This document shows positions 31,357 to 43,361 of a stretch of 44,385 nt of DNA, piece after piece (position 1 is the first letter of the stretch; every line of letters starts with the position of its first letter). The stretch comes from Thermoanaerobaculia bacterium. GTDB lineage: Bacteria; Acidobacteriota; Thermoanaerobaculia; Multivoradales; JAHEKO01. The notes under the pieces are model-generated. The model searched no databases and was not told where the DNA came from. It saw nothing but the letters and a program-made list of their open reading frames with translations. Both the position numbers and the translations under genes were made by a program. The DNA lies in NCBI GenBank assembly GCA_947259925.1, contig CAMYOG010000043.1, positions 1 to 44,385 of the forward strand. Reading direction: 5' to 3'.

Positions 31357-33780
<2,424 letters not shown>

Positions 33781-33828
33781 ATCGACCCTGGTGCTTTCTA
33801 GGCTGGGGACCGGCGCTCTCTCTGAGAG

Positions 33829-35064
<1,236 letters not shown>

Positions 35065-35173
35065 CGCTCCTCCGCGGTTGGAAACAAGGTGGGACTGGGC
35101 GGCTCCCGTCGTATTTCCCCACCTCTCTCACCCGTTTGAACAGACTCTGCCGTTCTGGGTATTCCGCCAGCGG

Positions 35174-35182
35174 ATTTTACCA
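35174..35182 (-). promoter_or_regulatory. Extended -10 upstream of clpX
   Basis: On the minus strand TGGTAAAAT gives TG-N-TAAAAT, with TTGAGG 15 bases upstream of the hexamer. The predicted start near 35167 leaves a leader of about 100 bases. The direct repeat GATCTGG occurs twice just upstream. This sits in the 145-bp clpP-clpX gap. Confidence 0.4.
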
Positions 35183-35209
35183 GATCGGCCAGATCCTCAA
35201 TGTTGATAT

Positions 35210-35806
35210 CTAACCAACTACATCTATCCGGCGGTCCATCACCTGGTCCGCCAGCCCGTACTCCACGGCTTCCTCGGCGACCAGGATCTTGTCGCGCTCG
35301 GTATCGGCGTGGATCTCCTCCGGCGACCGTCCGGTGTGATGGGCCAGGACGTCGTCGATCCGCTCGCGCATCCGCAGCAAATCCTTGGCGTGGATGTCGA
35401 TGTCGGTCTGCTGGCCCTGGAGGCCGTAGAGCAGCGGCTGGTGGATCAGCACCCGGCTGTTCGGCAGCACGAAGCGCTTGCCCTTGTCGCCGGCCGCCAG
35501 GAGCACCGCCGCCATCGACGCCGCCTGCCCGACGCAGGTGGTGGCGATGTCGGGCTTGATGTACTGCATCGTGTCGTAGATCGCCAGGCCGGCGGTGACC
35601 GAGCCGCCCGGCGAGTTGATGTACAGGGCGATGTCCTTTTCCGGGTTCTCGGCCTCGAGGAACAGCATCTGGGCGATGATCAGGTTCGAGACGTCGTCGT
35701 CGATCGTCCGTCCCAGGAAAACGATGTTGTCCTTCAGCAGGCGCGAGTAGATGTCGTAGGCGCGCTCGCCCCGGTTCGTCTGCTCTACCACCATTGGAAT
35801 CAGCAT
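35210..35806 (-). CDS. clpP: ATP-dependent Clp protease proteolytic subunit
   Basis: A 198-residue serine peptidase forming the ClpP chamber. The Ser-His-Asp triad is present: [16 protein letters not shown] (Ser about 97), [18 protein letters not shown] (His about 122) and [19 protein letters not shown] (Asp about 171). [19 protein letters not shown] holds the oxyanion glycine region. [20 protein letters not shown] is the usual N-terminus after a short propeptide. AAGGGAG precedes the ATG. It lies 44 bases behind tig and ahead of clpX. Confidence 0.96.
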   Translation of the reverse strand: MLIPMVVEQTNRGERAYDIYSRLLKDNIVFLGRTIDDDVSNLIIAQMLFLEAENPEKDIALYINSPGGSVTAGLAIYDTMQYIKPDIATTCVGQAASMAAVLLAAGDKGKRFVLPNSRVLIHQPLLYGLQGQQTDIDIHAKDLLRMRERIDDVLAHHTGRSPEEIHADTERDKILVAEEAVEYGLADQVMDRRIDVVG

Positions 35807-35850
35807 GTGTTCGGATCTCCCTTGGGCTACTTTCTTCCAGCCGCTCCAGT

Positions 35851-37137
35851 CTACTCGTCTTCAGCGCTTTCGGACGCCTCTTCCGGCTCTTCCTCGCCCA
35901 TCAACCGCTTGAGCGCCTTGTCGCGGCCGAGCTGGGTCCGCAGCTCGCCCAGGCGGCCGGCCCGATCGAGCGCCTGTCGCACCGCCGGCGTCGATTTGCC
36001 CTGTACCTTCGCCAGCGCCGCCAGGCTGGTCTCGAACTCGTCCTCGGACACGACGACGGCCAGCTTCTCGACCACCGCGTCGAGCAGCAGCCGGCCGTGC
36101 ACCTCCTTCTCGCCCTGGGGCCGGGTCTGGTCGAAGAGCTGCCGCCAATCGATGTCCGCCTTCTCCGGGTCGATCCCCCGATGGGCGAGATCCTCGGCGT
36201 AGGAGCGCAGGATGTTCTCGGTCTCACGATCGACCACGCCGGACGGTAGATCGAGCGGATGGCGCTCGCGCAGTTGATCGAGGACCGCCCGCTCGCGGCT
36301 GCGCCGGCGCTCCTGCCCCTTAGCCGCCCGCAGACGCTCGGCGAGCGCCTCACGGAGGGCGTCGACGGTCTCGAACTCCCCGACCTTGGCCGCGAACGCG
36401 TCGTCGAGCTCCGGCAGATCGCGCTCCCGGACCGCCTCGATCTGCACCCGGTGCTCGAGCCTCGGGCCCTCGGGTTCGGCCTGGCGCTCGAAGGTGGCCT
36501 CGGTGCCCGCCTTCTGACCGGTCACCGCCAGGCTCAGCTCCTCCCAGACGTTGGGATCGCCGACCTCGATCGAGAACGGCTGCGGCGTCGGCTCCGCCTG
36601 GCCCTCCTCGGCCTCGAGCTCGACCTGAACGGTGCCGGCGACCAGATCACCGCGCGCCGCCGGTCGATCCGCGTCCTTCCATTCGGCGACGCTCCGGCGC
36701 AGATCCTCGATCGCGCTGTCGAGCTCTTCCTCGGTCGGCTCGGTCTCCATCTCGGGCAGGTCGAACGACTCGATATCGCCGAGGGCGATCTCGGGCTTGA
36801 CCTCGACCACCGCGTCGAACGTCAGGTTCGCGCCGTCCTCGAAGTCGACCTGTTCGACCGAGGGCGGCATCAGGATGTCGAGACCGCTCTCCGCTTCGGC
36901 TTGATGCCAGTAGCGAGGCACCAGGCGGTCGATCACCTCTTTCCGGATCTCCTCCTGGAAGCGCTTCTGGACCACACCCAGGGGCACCTTCCCCTTGCGG
37001 AAACCGGGCAAACGCGCCGCCTTGCGGTACTCCTGGGCCACGCGCTGGACCTCGGCCTCGACCGCCGGCCCGGGCACTTCGATCTTCAACTGCTTGCGGC
37101 AGACACCGACATCTTCAACTGAAACCACAACACTCAT
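35851..37137 (-). CDS. tig: Trigger factor
   Basis: A 428-residue ribosome-bound chaperone acting on nascent chains. The ribosome-binding signature [20 protein letters not shown] is at about residue 42. The FKBP-like middle domain (about 150-245) includes [20 protein letters not shown] and [14 protein letters not shown]. The C-terminal helical arms follow from [18 protein letters not shown] onwards. The protein ends in a very acidic tail ([14 protein letters not shown]). AAGGA precedes ATG 37137. It follows tRNA-Leu by 80 bases and heads the tig-clpP-clpX-lon cluster. Confidence 0.95.
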   Translation of the reverse strand: MSVVVSVEDVGVCRKQLKIEVPGPAVEAEVQRVAQEYRKAARLPGFRKGKVPLGVVQKRFQEEIRKEVIDRLVPRYWHQAEAESGLDILMPPSVEQVDFEDGANLTFDAVVEVKPEIALGDIESFDLPEMETEPTEEELDSAIEDLRRSVAEWKDADRPAARGDLVAGTVQVELEAEEGQAEPTPQPFSIEVGDPNVWEELSLAVTGQKAGTEATFERQAEPEGPRLEHRVQIEAVRERDLPELDDAFAAKVGEFETVDALREALAERLRAAKGQERRRSRERAVLDQLRERHPLDLPSGVVDRETENILRSYAEDLAHRGIDPEKADIDWRQLFDQTRPQGEKEVHGRLLLDAVVEKLAVVVSEDEFETSLAALAKVQGKSTPAVRQALDRAGRLGELRTQLGRDKALKRLMGEEEPEEASESAEDE

Positions 37138-37217
37138 AACGGTCCTTCGGACCGGCCGGGCCGCCGATCAGGGCGCGCCGGCCGCCTCGTTCTCTAGGTT
37201 TTATGCGAAAGCGAGTC

Positions 37218-37302
37218 TGGTGCGAAAGGGGGGACTCGAACCCCCACCCCTTGCGGGACAAGATCCTAAGTCTTGCGCGTCTACCAGTTCCGCCACTTTC
37301 GC
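37218..37302 (-). tRNA. tRNA-Leu (anticodon UAG)
   Basis: The 85-nt minus-strand gene folds as a class II tRNA. Acceptor GCGAAAG pairs with CTTTCGC, with discriminator A and an encoded CCA end. The D-arm reads GCGGAACTGGTAGACGC. The anticodon stem is CAAGA/TCTTG with loop CTTAGGA (anticodon TAG). A variable arm around CCCGCAAGGGG and a T-arm GGGGG-TTCGAGT-CCCCC complete it. It reads CUA and probably other CUN leucine codons. It lies directly upstream of tig on the same strand. Confidence 0.95.
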
Positions 37303-37347
37303 CGAGAGTCCCTGGTCGAGAGGCCGGGAGGAAACCCGACCGGCACC

Positions 37348-37376
37348 AGACTGGCAGAAAGGACTGGAAAGTTCAA
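37348..37376 (-). promoter_or_regulatory. Possible tRNA-Leu promoter
   Basis: On the minus strand TTGAAC (37371-37376) and CAGTCT (37348-37353) are 17 bases apart, with a predicted start about 39 bases before the tRNA. The -10 is weak. On the opposite strand TAGAAT at 37398-37403 may serve the divergent kinase gene. Confidence 0.3.
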
Positions 37377-37433
37377 GGAAACCAGCGTTCCAGAGGATAG
37401 AATCCCGTCTTCGCGTTCGTAGTTTCGTTCTCC

Positions 37434-40073
37434 ATGGTCGGGCAGTCGCTCCTCCACTACCGAATTGTCGACCGCCTGGGAGAAGGCGGGATGGCCGAGG
37501 TTTACCTGGCGGAGGACACCAGGCTCGACCGCCGCGTCGCCCTCAAGCTGCTGCCACCCACCCTAGCGGCGGACCAGGAGCGCTTCGAGCGGTTCGAACG
37601 CGAGGCCAAGACCGTGGCGGCGCTCAACCACCCGAACATCGTCACGATCTACGCGGTCGAGGAGTCGGAAGGCAATCACTTCATCACCATGGAGCTGGTC
37701 GAGGGGCAGACGCTCACCGAGCTCATCCCGCCACGCGGAATGCCGATCGTCGAGGCGCTCGGGCTGGCCTGCACCCTGGGCAAGGCGATGGCGGTCGCGC
37801 ACGGTCAAGGCATCACCCACCGCGACATCAAGCCCGACAACATCATGATCACCAAGAAGGGCACCCTGAAGATCCTCGACTTCGGGCTGGCCAAGCCGGC
37901 CGCCGGGAAGCGCGCGGAGAACGCGACCCTGGTGGTGTCGACCGAGGAGACCCAGGGAGGCCTGATCCTCGGCACCGTCGCCTACATGTCGCCCGAGCAG
38001 GCGCTGGGCAAGCCGGTCGATTTCCGATCCGACATCTTCTCCTTCGGGGTTCTCCTCTACGAGGTCGCGACCGGCAAGCGCCCGTTTCGCGGCGACAACA
38101 GCTTCTCGATCATCGACTCCATCCTCAAGAAGCCGCCGACGCCCGCCAACGAGGTCCGTTCGAAGGTTCCGCAGGCCCTGGAGAGGGTGCTCGAGCGCTG
38201 CCTCGAGAAGGACCCGGACGATCGCTACCAGTCGACTCTCGACCTGGTCCACGATCTGGAGGAGGTCCGCGATCAGCTGGCGTCGGGCGAGACGCTGGAG
38301 CTCACGACGCTGCCCGCCGGCGGCGTCTCGCCGCTCTGGAAGTGGGCCTCGCTGGCCGCAATCGGGCTCGCGGCGGCGCTCGCCGGGGTCCTGATCTTCG
38401 GCGGTGTCCGAAGCAGCGTCAGGTCGATTCCGGCGGCGCTCACCCAGGCGACTGACCTGGTCGGCTCGGAGGCCTACCCGAGCCTGTCGCCGGACGGGCG
38501 GCAGCTGGTCTACGCGATGACCCGGGGTGGACCTCGCGACATCCATCTGCTCCGGGTCGGCGGCGACAACCCGATCAACCTGACCAGGGACTCCGGGGTC
38601 GACAACAGCCAGCCGGTCTTCTCACCCGACGGCGAGCAGATCGTCTTCCGCTCCGAGCGCGACGGCGGCGGGCTCTTCCTGATGGGCGCCACCGGCGAGT
38701 CGGTTCGCCGGCTTACCAACTTCGGCTTCCACCCGACGTGGTCGCCGGACGGCTTACGGATCGCCTTCAGCACCGACGACATCGAGGAGCCGGGCATCCG
38801 CACCAGCCAGGCCGTGGTCTGGATCGTCGATGTGACGACCGGCGAGGCCGCGCAGGTCATCGCTGGCGACGCCTCGCAGCCGAGCTGGTCACCGAACGGC
38901 GAGCGCATCGCCTACTGGGGCGTGCGGCCCGGCAGCGGCCAGCGCGATATCTGGACCGCGGCCGCCGACGGCAGCGACCCCAGGGCTCTGACCGACGACG
39001 CGGCGATGGACTGGAACCCGGTCTGGTCGGCGGACGGGCGCCATGTCTACTTCGCGTCCGATCGCGGCGGCAGCCGCGACCTCTGGCGGCTGGCGGTCGA
39101 CCAGTCGACCGGCAAGGTGCACGGCCCACCCGAGCCGGTGACCATCGGCGCGGCGGACGTCACCCACCCGGCCGTGGCGCGCGACGGCAGCCGGCTGGCG
39201 TTCGCCTCCCAGGCGACGAGGAGCCAGGTCTGGAGGCTGCCGTTCGACCCGGAGACCGAGCGGGTCACCGGACCCGGGGACCTGCTGCTCGACACCGACG
39301 GCCGGGTGACGATGGGCCAGATCTCCAAGAGCGGTGAATGGCTGCTCTACTGGACGCGATCGAAGCGCGACGATCTGGTGCTCGACCGGATCGATCAGGC
39401 GGAGCGGCGGGTCCTGGTCCGAGACGACCACCGGAACACCGCGCCCGCATGGTGCGAGGACGACCGGTCGGTCGTCTTCTCGTCCGACCGCGACGGTCGC
39501 TACGAGCTCTGGGCGATCGGCGCCGACGGCAGCGGACTCCGCCAGCTGACCCGCGGCACCACCTCGCCGCGGGGCGCCACCATTCCGGTCTGCTCCGACG
39601 ACGGTAGCGTCTACTACAGCCTGCTCGGTGAGGGCATCGCCGTGGCGCGCTTCGACGGTCCGACGCTCACCCCCAACCGTACGCTGCGCGCCGTCGACGC
39701 CGGTGACATCGTCCCTTGGGACATCTCCCCCGATCGGACCCGGCTCACCGGCAGCCACTGGCTCGAAGGAGTCACGGTCGGGATCGCCGTACTGGACATC
39801 GAGTCCGAGAGCGTGCGCATCCACGAGCTCGAGCGCGAGATCCCGGCGGGCCGCGGCTTGAACGCCTGGCTGGCCGACGGCCGTCGGGTCGCCTACGCGG
39901 CTTACGGCGAGCTGATGCTTCTGGACACCGAGACGATGGAGACGCGGGCGATCGCCGGCGCACCGAGCAGTGTCTGGGCGCTGCTCGACGTCGCCGCCGA
40001 CGGCCGGCAGCTGATCGTCACCACCGAAACGACCAACGCCGACATCTGGACAATCGATCTGGACCAGGGATGA
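37434..40073 (+). CDS. Ser/Thr protein kinase with TolB-like beta-propeller
   Basis: An 879-residue membrane kinase. Residues about 8-280 form a Hanks-type kinase domain: YRIVDRLGEGGMAEVYLAED (P-loop), RRVALKLL (Lys), ITHRDIKPDNIMI (catalytic loop), ILDFGLAKP (DFG), and VAYMSPEQALGKPVDFRSD. A membrane segment (WKWASLAAIGLAAALAGVLI, about 302-322) follows. The exported part is a TolB/WD40-like propeller with repeated SPDG blades (YPSLSPDGRQLVYA, QPVFSPDGEQIVFRSERDGG, HPTWSPDGLRIAFST, QPSWSPNGERIAYWG). This architecture is abundant in Acidobacteriota. The propeller may sense an envelope ligand or protein; the target is unknown. It is divergent from tRNA-Leu. An insertion ETQGGLILGT lies near the activation segment. 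Confidence 0.93.
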   Translation: MVGQSLLHYRIVDRLGEGGMAEVYLAEDTRLDRRVALKLLPPTLAADQERFERFEREAKTVAALNHPNIVTIYAVEESEGNHFITMELVEGQTLTELIPPRGMPIVEALGLACTLGKAMAVAHGQGITHRDIKPDNIMITKKGTLKILDFGLAKPAAGKRAENATLVVSTEETQGGLILGTVAYMSPEQALGKPVDFRSDIFSFGVLLYEVATGKRPFRGDNSFSIIDSILKKPPTPANEVRSKVPQALERVLERCLEKDPDDRYQSTLDLVHDLEEVRDQLASGETLELTTLPAGGVSPLWKWASLAAIGLAAALAGVLIFGGVRSSVRSIPAALTQATDLVGSEAYPSLSPDGRQLVYAMTRGGPRDIHLLRVGGDNPINLTRDSGVDNSQPVFSPDGEQIVFRSERDGGGLFLMGATGESVRRLTNFGFHPTWSPDGLRIAFSTDDIEEPGIRTSQAVVWIVDVTTGEAAQVIAGDASQPSWSPNGERIAYWGVRPGSGQRDIWTAAADGSDPRALTDDAAMDWNPVWSADGRHVYFASDRGGSRDLWRLAVDQSTGKVHGPPEPVTIGAADVTHPAVARDGSRLAFASQATRSQVWRLPFDPETERVTGPGDLLLDTDGRVTMGQISKSGEWLLYWTRSKRDDLVLDRIDQAERRVLVRDDHRNTAPAWCEDDRSVVFSSDRDGRYELWAIGADGSGLRQLTRGTTSPRGATIPVCSDDGSVYYSLLGEGIAVARFDGPTLTPNRTLRAVDAGDIVPWDISPDRTRLTGSHWLEGVTVGIAVLDIESESVRIHELEREIPAGRGLNAWLADGRRVAYAAYGELMLLDTETMETRAIAGAPSSVWALLDVAADGRQLIVTTETTNADIWTIDLDQG

Positions 40074-40165
40074 TCGGGCAAGAGCTACTGCACTATCGGG
40101 TCATCGCCCGGTTTCGAGACCTCGTCAGGAGCGTCGCTCCACCCGAGAGCTCGGTCCGCGACTAG
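40070..40165 (+). pseudogene. Remnant of a second kinase gene N-terminus
   Basis: From ATG 40070, overlapping the kinase stop by four bases, 31 codons read MIGQELLHYRVIARFRDL then VRSVAPPESSVRD. The first 13 residues match the start of the upstream kinase (MVGQSLLHYRIVDR), after which the glycine loop and all kinase motifs are missing. It looks like what is left of a tandem kinase paralogue after a deletion. Translation by coupling is possible, but a function is not expected. Confidence 0.55.
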
Positions 40166-40171
40166 CGGGCC

Positions 40172-41491
40172 CTAGTCCAGCGCGTTCTTGTAGATCTTCC
40201 CCGCCTTCATGATCACCGGCAGGGCCGTATCCGGGTCGGTCAGGACCGTGATGTCTTCGAACGGATCGCCATCGATCAGCACCAGGTCGGCCACCCAGCC
40301 CTCGCGAATCTCGCCGAAGTTGCCGTGCCGGTTGAGCTTGCCGGCCATGCGGATGATCTCGGCGCTCTCCGAGGTCGCCTGGCGCAGGATCTCGGCGTTC
40401 GAGAAGTAGGGCGCGCGGGCCGCGAACTCCTGGTTGATCAGCGGATAGAGACCGAAGACCAGATCGGTGCCGAAACCGGTCTTGATGCCGTACTTCTTGA
40501 TCAACGCCAGGAGGTTGTCCTGGCCGGCGAGGACCTGCTGCATCTTGGCGCGATTCTCGTCGGTCATTCCCGGCAGCTCCGCCCCCATCTGGAAGACCTT
40601 GACCTGGGTGCTGATCACGACGCCCTTCTCGGCGACCAGCTTGGCGGTCTCGTCGTCGATCAACAGGCCGTGCTCGATCACCTTGACGCCGTTCTCGACC
40701 AGTCGCCGGATCGCGGCGGCGGTGTAGGAGTGGGCCATGACGTAGGTGCCCCAGTCGCTCGCCGCCTGGACCGCCGCCCGGATCTCTTCGGGCGAGGGTT
40801 GGAGCGTGTGAATCGGGTCGTAGTCCGACGCGACTCCGCCGCCGCCCATGATCTTGATCTGGGTCGCGCCATGCTTCAGGTTCTCGCGCACCGCGGCCAG
40901 CGTCTGGGCGACGCCGTCGGCGATGACCGCCGCGCCACCGACCAGCGTATGGCTGACACCGCTGTTGCTCAGCATCGGGTGCGGATCGTGCGGTAGCCGG
41001 AAGTCGCCATGGCCGCTGGTCTGCGAGACGACCGCGCCGGACGGGTAGACCCGTGGACCGACCAGCAGGCCGCTGTCGATCGCGCGTGCCAGGTCCGGGT
41101 GGGTGCCGCCGGCGTCACGGATGGTGGTGAAGCCGCTCATCAGGTACGTCTCGGCCGCGTTGCCCGCGACCGCTCCGACCACCCAGGGATGCATCGTCAG
41201 GCGGTCGCGCGGCGCCTGGAACGTCAGATGCGCGTGCAGGTCGATGAAGCCGGGAGAGAGGATGCGGCCGCCGCCGTCGATCACGGTGGCTCCCGCGGGT
41301 GCATCGATACCGCCGCTGGAGATCGCCGCGATCTTGCCGTCGGTCACCAGCACGCTGCCGGAGCGGAGCTGATCGCTGACGCCATCGAAGATCCGTACGT
41401 TCTGGAAGACCAGCGCGGGGCTATCGGCGAATGCCGCCGGACCGGCAACCAGCGCCGCCAGGCCGAAGGCAATGATGACGATCCGTCTCAT
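40172..41491 (-). CDS. Secreted metal-dependent amidohydrolase (COG1228 type)
   Basis: A 439-residue amidohydrolase with signal peptide MRRIVIIAFGLAALVAGPAA. Metal ligands are visible in GFIDLHAHLTFQAP (HxH), ATQIKIMGGGGVAS (likely carboxylated Lys), YVMAHSYTAAAIR and GVKVIEHGLLIDDE (His pair), and TGFGTDLVFGLYP (Asp). EIREGWVADLVLIDGDPFED is the usual C-terminal block. This is the imidazolonepropionase/prolidase-like group; exported members often act as dipeptidases (Xaa-Pro or Xaa-Arg/Lys types). The substrate is not determinable here. ATG 41491 has AGGAGGT upstream. It diverges from ftcD through a shared palindromic promoter region. Confidence 0.88.
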   Translation of the reverse strand: MRRIVIIAFGLAALVAGPAAFADSPALVFQNVRIFDGVSDQLRSGSVLVTDGKIAAISSGGIDAPAGATVIDGGGRILSPGFIDLHAHLTFQAPRDRLTMHPWVVGAVAGNAAETYLMSGFTTIRDAGGTHPDLARAIDSGLLVGPRVYPSGAVVSQTSGHGDFRLPHDPHPMLSNSGVSHTLVGGAAVIADGVAQTLAAVRENLKHGATQIKIMGGGGVASDYDPIHTLQPSPEEIRAAVQAASDWGTYVMAHSYTAAAIRRLVENGVKVIEHGLLIDDETAKLVAEKGVVISTQVKVFQMGAELPGMTDENRAKMQQVLAGQDNLLALIKKYGIKTGFGTDLVFGLYPLINQEFAARAPYFSNAEILRQATSESAEIIRMAGKLNRHGNFGEIREGWVADLVLIDGDPFEDITVLTDPDTALPVIMKAGKIYKNALD

Positions 41492-41525
41492 CCGGGTACC
41501 TCCTCGATCGTTGTGCAGAAGCCCG

Positions 41526-41562
41526 ACCCTATCGCGATCGCGGACGCGAGTCGCGATAGTCT
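41526..41562. promoter_or_regulatory. Palindromic divergent promoter between amidohydrolase and FTCD genes
   Basis: A perfect 9-bp inverted repeat, CTATCGCGA (41529-41537) and TCGCGATAG (41551-41559), has a 13-bp spacer. Each arm runs outward into a -10-like hexamer on its own strand: TAGTCT (plus, 41557-41562) for ftcD and TAGGGT (minus, 41526-41531) for the amidohydrolase. The two putative promoters overlap, so one bound regulator could control both. Alternatively the symmetry simply reflects back-to-back promoters. Confidence 0.5.
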
Positions 41563-41582
41563 CGTCGGCCGGAGGAGCCCAG

Positions 41583-43262
41583 ATGCCGATCGTCGAGTGT
41601 GTGCCCAACTTCAGCGAAGGGAGAGACCGCGGCGTCATCGATCAAGTCGCCCGCGCGATCGAAGATGTCGACGGTGCCAGCGTGCTCGACGTCGACCCGG
41701 GCGCCGCTACCAACCGGACCGTGGTTACCTTTGTCGGCGAGCCGGAGGCGGTGCTCGAGGGCGCCTACCAGGGGATCCGGGCGGCCTCCGAGCTGATCGA
41801 CATGCGCAAGCACTCCGGCGCCCACGCCCGCATGGGAGCCACCGACGTCTGTCCGTTCGTCCCGGTCTCCGGGATCACGATGGAAGAGTGCGCCGAGCTG
41901 GCTCGCCGCCTGGGCGAGCGGGTCGGCGAAGAGCTCGGGATTCCGGTCTACCTCTACGAGTACGCGGCGAGCCGGCCCGAGCGACGGAACCTCGCACAGG
42001 TCCGCGCCGGCGAGTACGAGGGCCTCGAGGCGAAGCTCGCCGATCCCGAGTGGGCACCCGACTTCGGCGCCGCGAAGTTCAATCCGGCGAGCGGCGCGAC
42101 CGTGATCGGCGCTCGCAAGTTCCTGATCGCCTACAACGTCAACCTGAATACGCGCGACCGGAAGCTCGCGCACGACATCGCGCTCGACGTGCGCGAGGCG
42201 GGCCGGTTCCAGCGCGACGCCGCCGGCAAGATCGTCCGCGACGCCGACGGCGTCAAGCAACGGGTCGCCGGCAAGCTGGCCGCCACCAAGGCGGTCGGTT
42301 GGTACATCGACGAGTACGATCGCGCTCAGGTGTCGATCAACCTGGTCGACTACGAGGTGACCGCTCCCCACCAGGCGTTCGACACCATCGAGGAAGGCGC
42401 GCGCGAGCGTGGGCTACGAGTCACCGGCTCGGAGCTGGTCGGCCTGATCCCGCTCGACGCGATGCTCCGGGCTGGCCGCCACTATCTCGCGCGCCAGGGC
42501 AAGTCGCTCGGCATCCCGGATCGGCAGATCGTCGAGACTGCGATCCAGTCGCTCGGGCTGCGCGAGCTCTCCGAGTTCGATCCGGACGAGAAGATCATCG
42601 AGTACCGGCTCGCTCGCGAGCGGCAGAACCTGATCGTCCGCACCGTGCAGGGATTCGCAGACGAGCTGTCGACCGATTCGCCCGCCCCCGGTGGTGGCAG
42701 CGTCGCCGCACTCAACGGCGCGCTCTCGGCGGGCCTGAGCGCGATGGTCGGTAATCTGACCCACGGTCGCAAGGGTCAGGAGGACGTCTGGGACGCCATG
42801 TCGCGCCTGGCGGCAGACGCCCAGGGTCTCAAGGACTGGTACCTGGAGGCCGTCGACCGCGACACCGAGGCGTTCAACCAGGTGATCGCGGCCGCGCGCG
42901 GCAGGGCGAAGACCGACGAGGAGAAGGCGGCCAAGGCAGTGCGCGTCAAGGCGGCCAATCGGGGCGCGACCACGGTGCCGCTCGAAGTGCTCGAAGGCTG
43001 CGGCAAGCTGCTCGAGCTCGCACGCGAGATGGCGACCTCCGGCAACCCGAACTCGCTCAGCGACGCCGGTGTCGCCGCCTGGTGCGCTCGGACGTGCGCC
43101 GAGGGCGCGTACTACAACGTGCTGATCAACCTCGCGGGTCTCGAAGACGACCGGGAGTGGGCGCGCGAGACCGAGGCACGAGCGCGGACAGCGCTGGCCG
43201 AGGTGCGCAGGTCGGCCGATGAGCTGACCGCTGAGATCGAGCGCCGCCTCCAGGACGCCTGA
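41583..43262 (+). CDS. ftcD: Glutamate formimidoyltransferase / formimidoyl-THF cyclodeaminase
   Basis: A 559-residue bifunctional enzyme of histidine degradation and one-carbon metabolism. Residues about 1-300 are the formiminotransferase: MPIVECVPNFSEGRD, IDMRKHSGAHARMGATDVCP (catalytic His about 82), FLIAYNVNLNT, KAVGWYIDEYDRAQVSINLV. Residues about 350-559 are the cyclodeaminase: FADELSTDSPAPGGGSVAAL, LSAGLSAMVGNLTHGRKG, MATSGNPNSLSDAGVAAWCA. The full-length fusion resembles animal FTCD; many bacteria have separate proteins. GGAGGAG precedes ATG 41583. No other hut gene is within the window. Confidence 0.94.
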   Translation: MPIVECVPNFSEGRDRGVIDQVARAIEDVDGASVLDVDPGAATNRTVVTFVGEPEAVLEGAYQGIRAASELIDMRKHSGAHARMGATDVCPFVPVSGITMEECAELARRLGERVGEELGIPVYLYEYAASRPERRNLAQVRAGEYEGLEAKLADPEWAPDFGAAKFNPASGATVIGARKFLIAYNVNLNTRDRKLAHDIALDVREAGRFQRDAAGKIVRDADGVKQRVAGKLAATKAVGWYIDEYDRAQVSINLVDYEVTAPHQAFDTIEEGARERGLRVTGSELVGLIPLDAMLRAGRHYLARQGKSLGIPDRQIVETAIQSLGLRELSEFDPDEKIIEYRLARERQNLIVRTVQGFADELSTDSPAPGGGSVAALNGALSAGLSAMVGNLTHGRKGQEDVWDAMSRLAADAQGLKDWYLEAVDRDTEAFNQVIAAARGRAKTDEEKAAKAVRVKAANRGATTVPLEVLEGCGKLLELAREMATSGNPNSLSDAGVAAWCARTCAEGAYYNVLINLAGLEDDREWARETEARARTALAEVRRSADELTAEIERRLQDA

Positions 43263-43309
43263 GCGCCTCGGGAGCGTCGGACTGACGATCGCGTCTCTTG
43301 CCCAAAGAA

Positions 43310-43342
43310 CTCCGCCGACCGGTCTAGGACCAGCCGGCGGAG
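43310..43342. terminator. Hairpin between convergent ftcD and the Ser-Asp repeat gene
   Basis: CTCCGCCG (from 43310) pairs with CGGCGGAG (to 43342), with an inner GGTC/GGACC stem and two mismatches. On the minus strand it is followed by TTCTTT, so it may end transcription of the Ser-Asp repeat gene. On the plus strand no T-tract follows, giving weaker support for termination of ftcD. Confidence 0.5.
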
Positions 43343-43361
43343 GATACGGGCTTGGGCTTGG

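Noticed and set aside
41491..41582. Riboswitch in front of ftcD or the amidohydrolase
   Set aside because: The divergent gap is only 91 bp and is explained by two promoters and ribosome sites. No conserved riboswitch core was seen here or elsewhere in the window.
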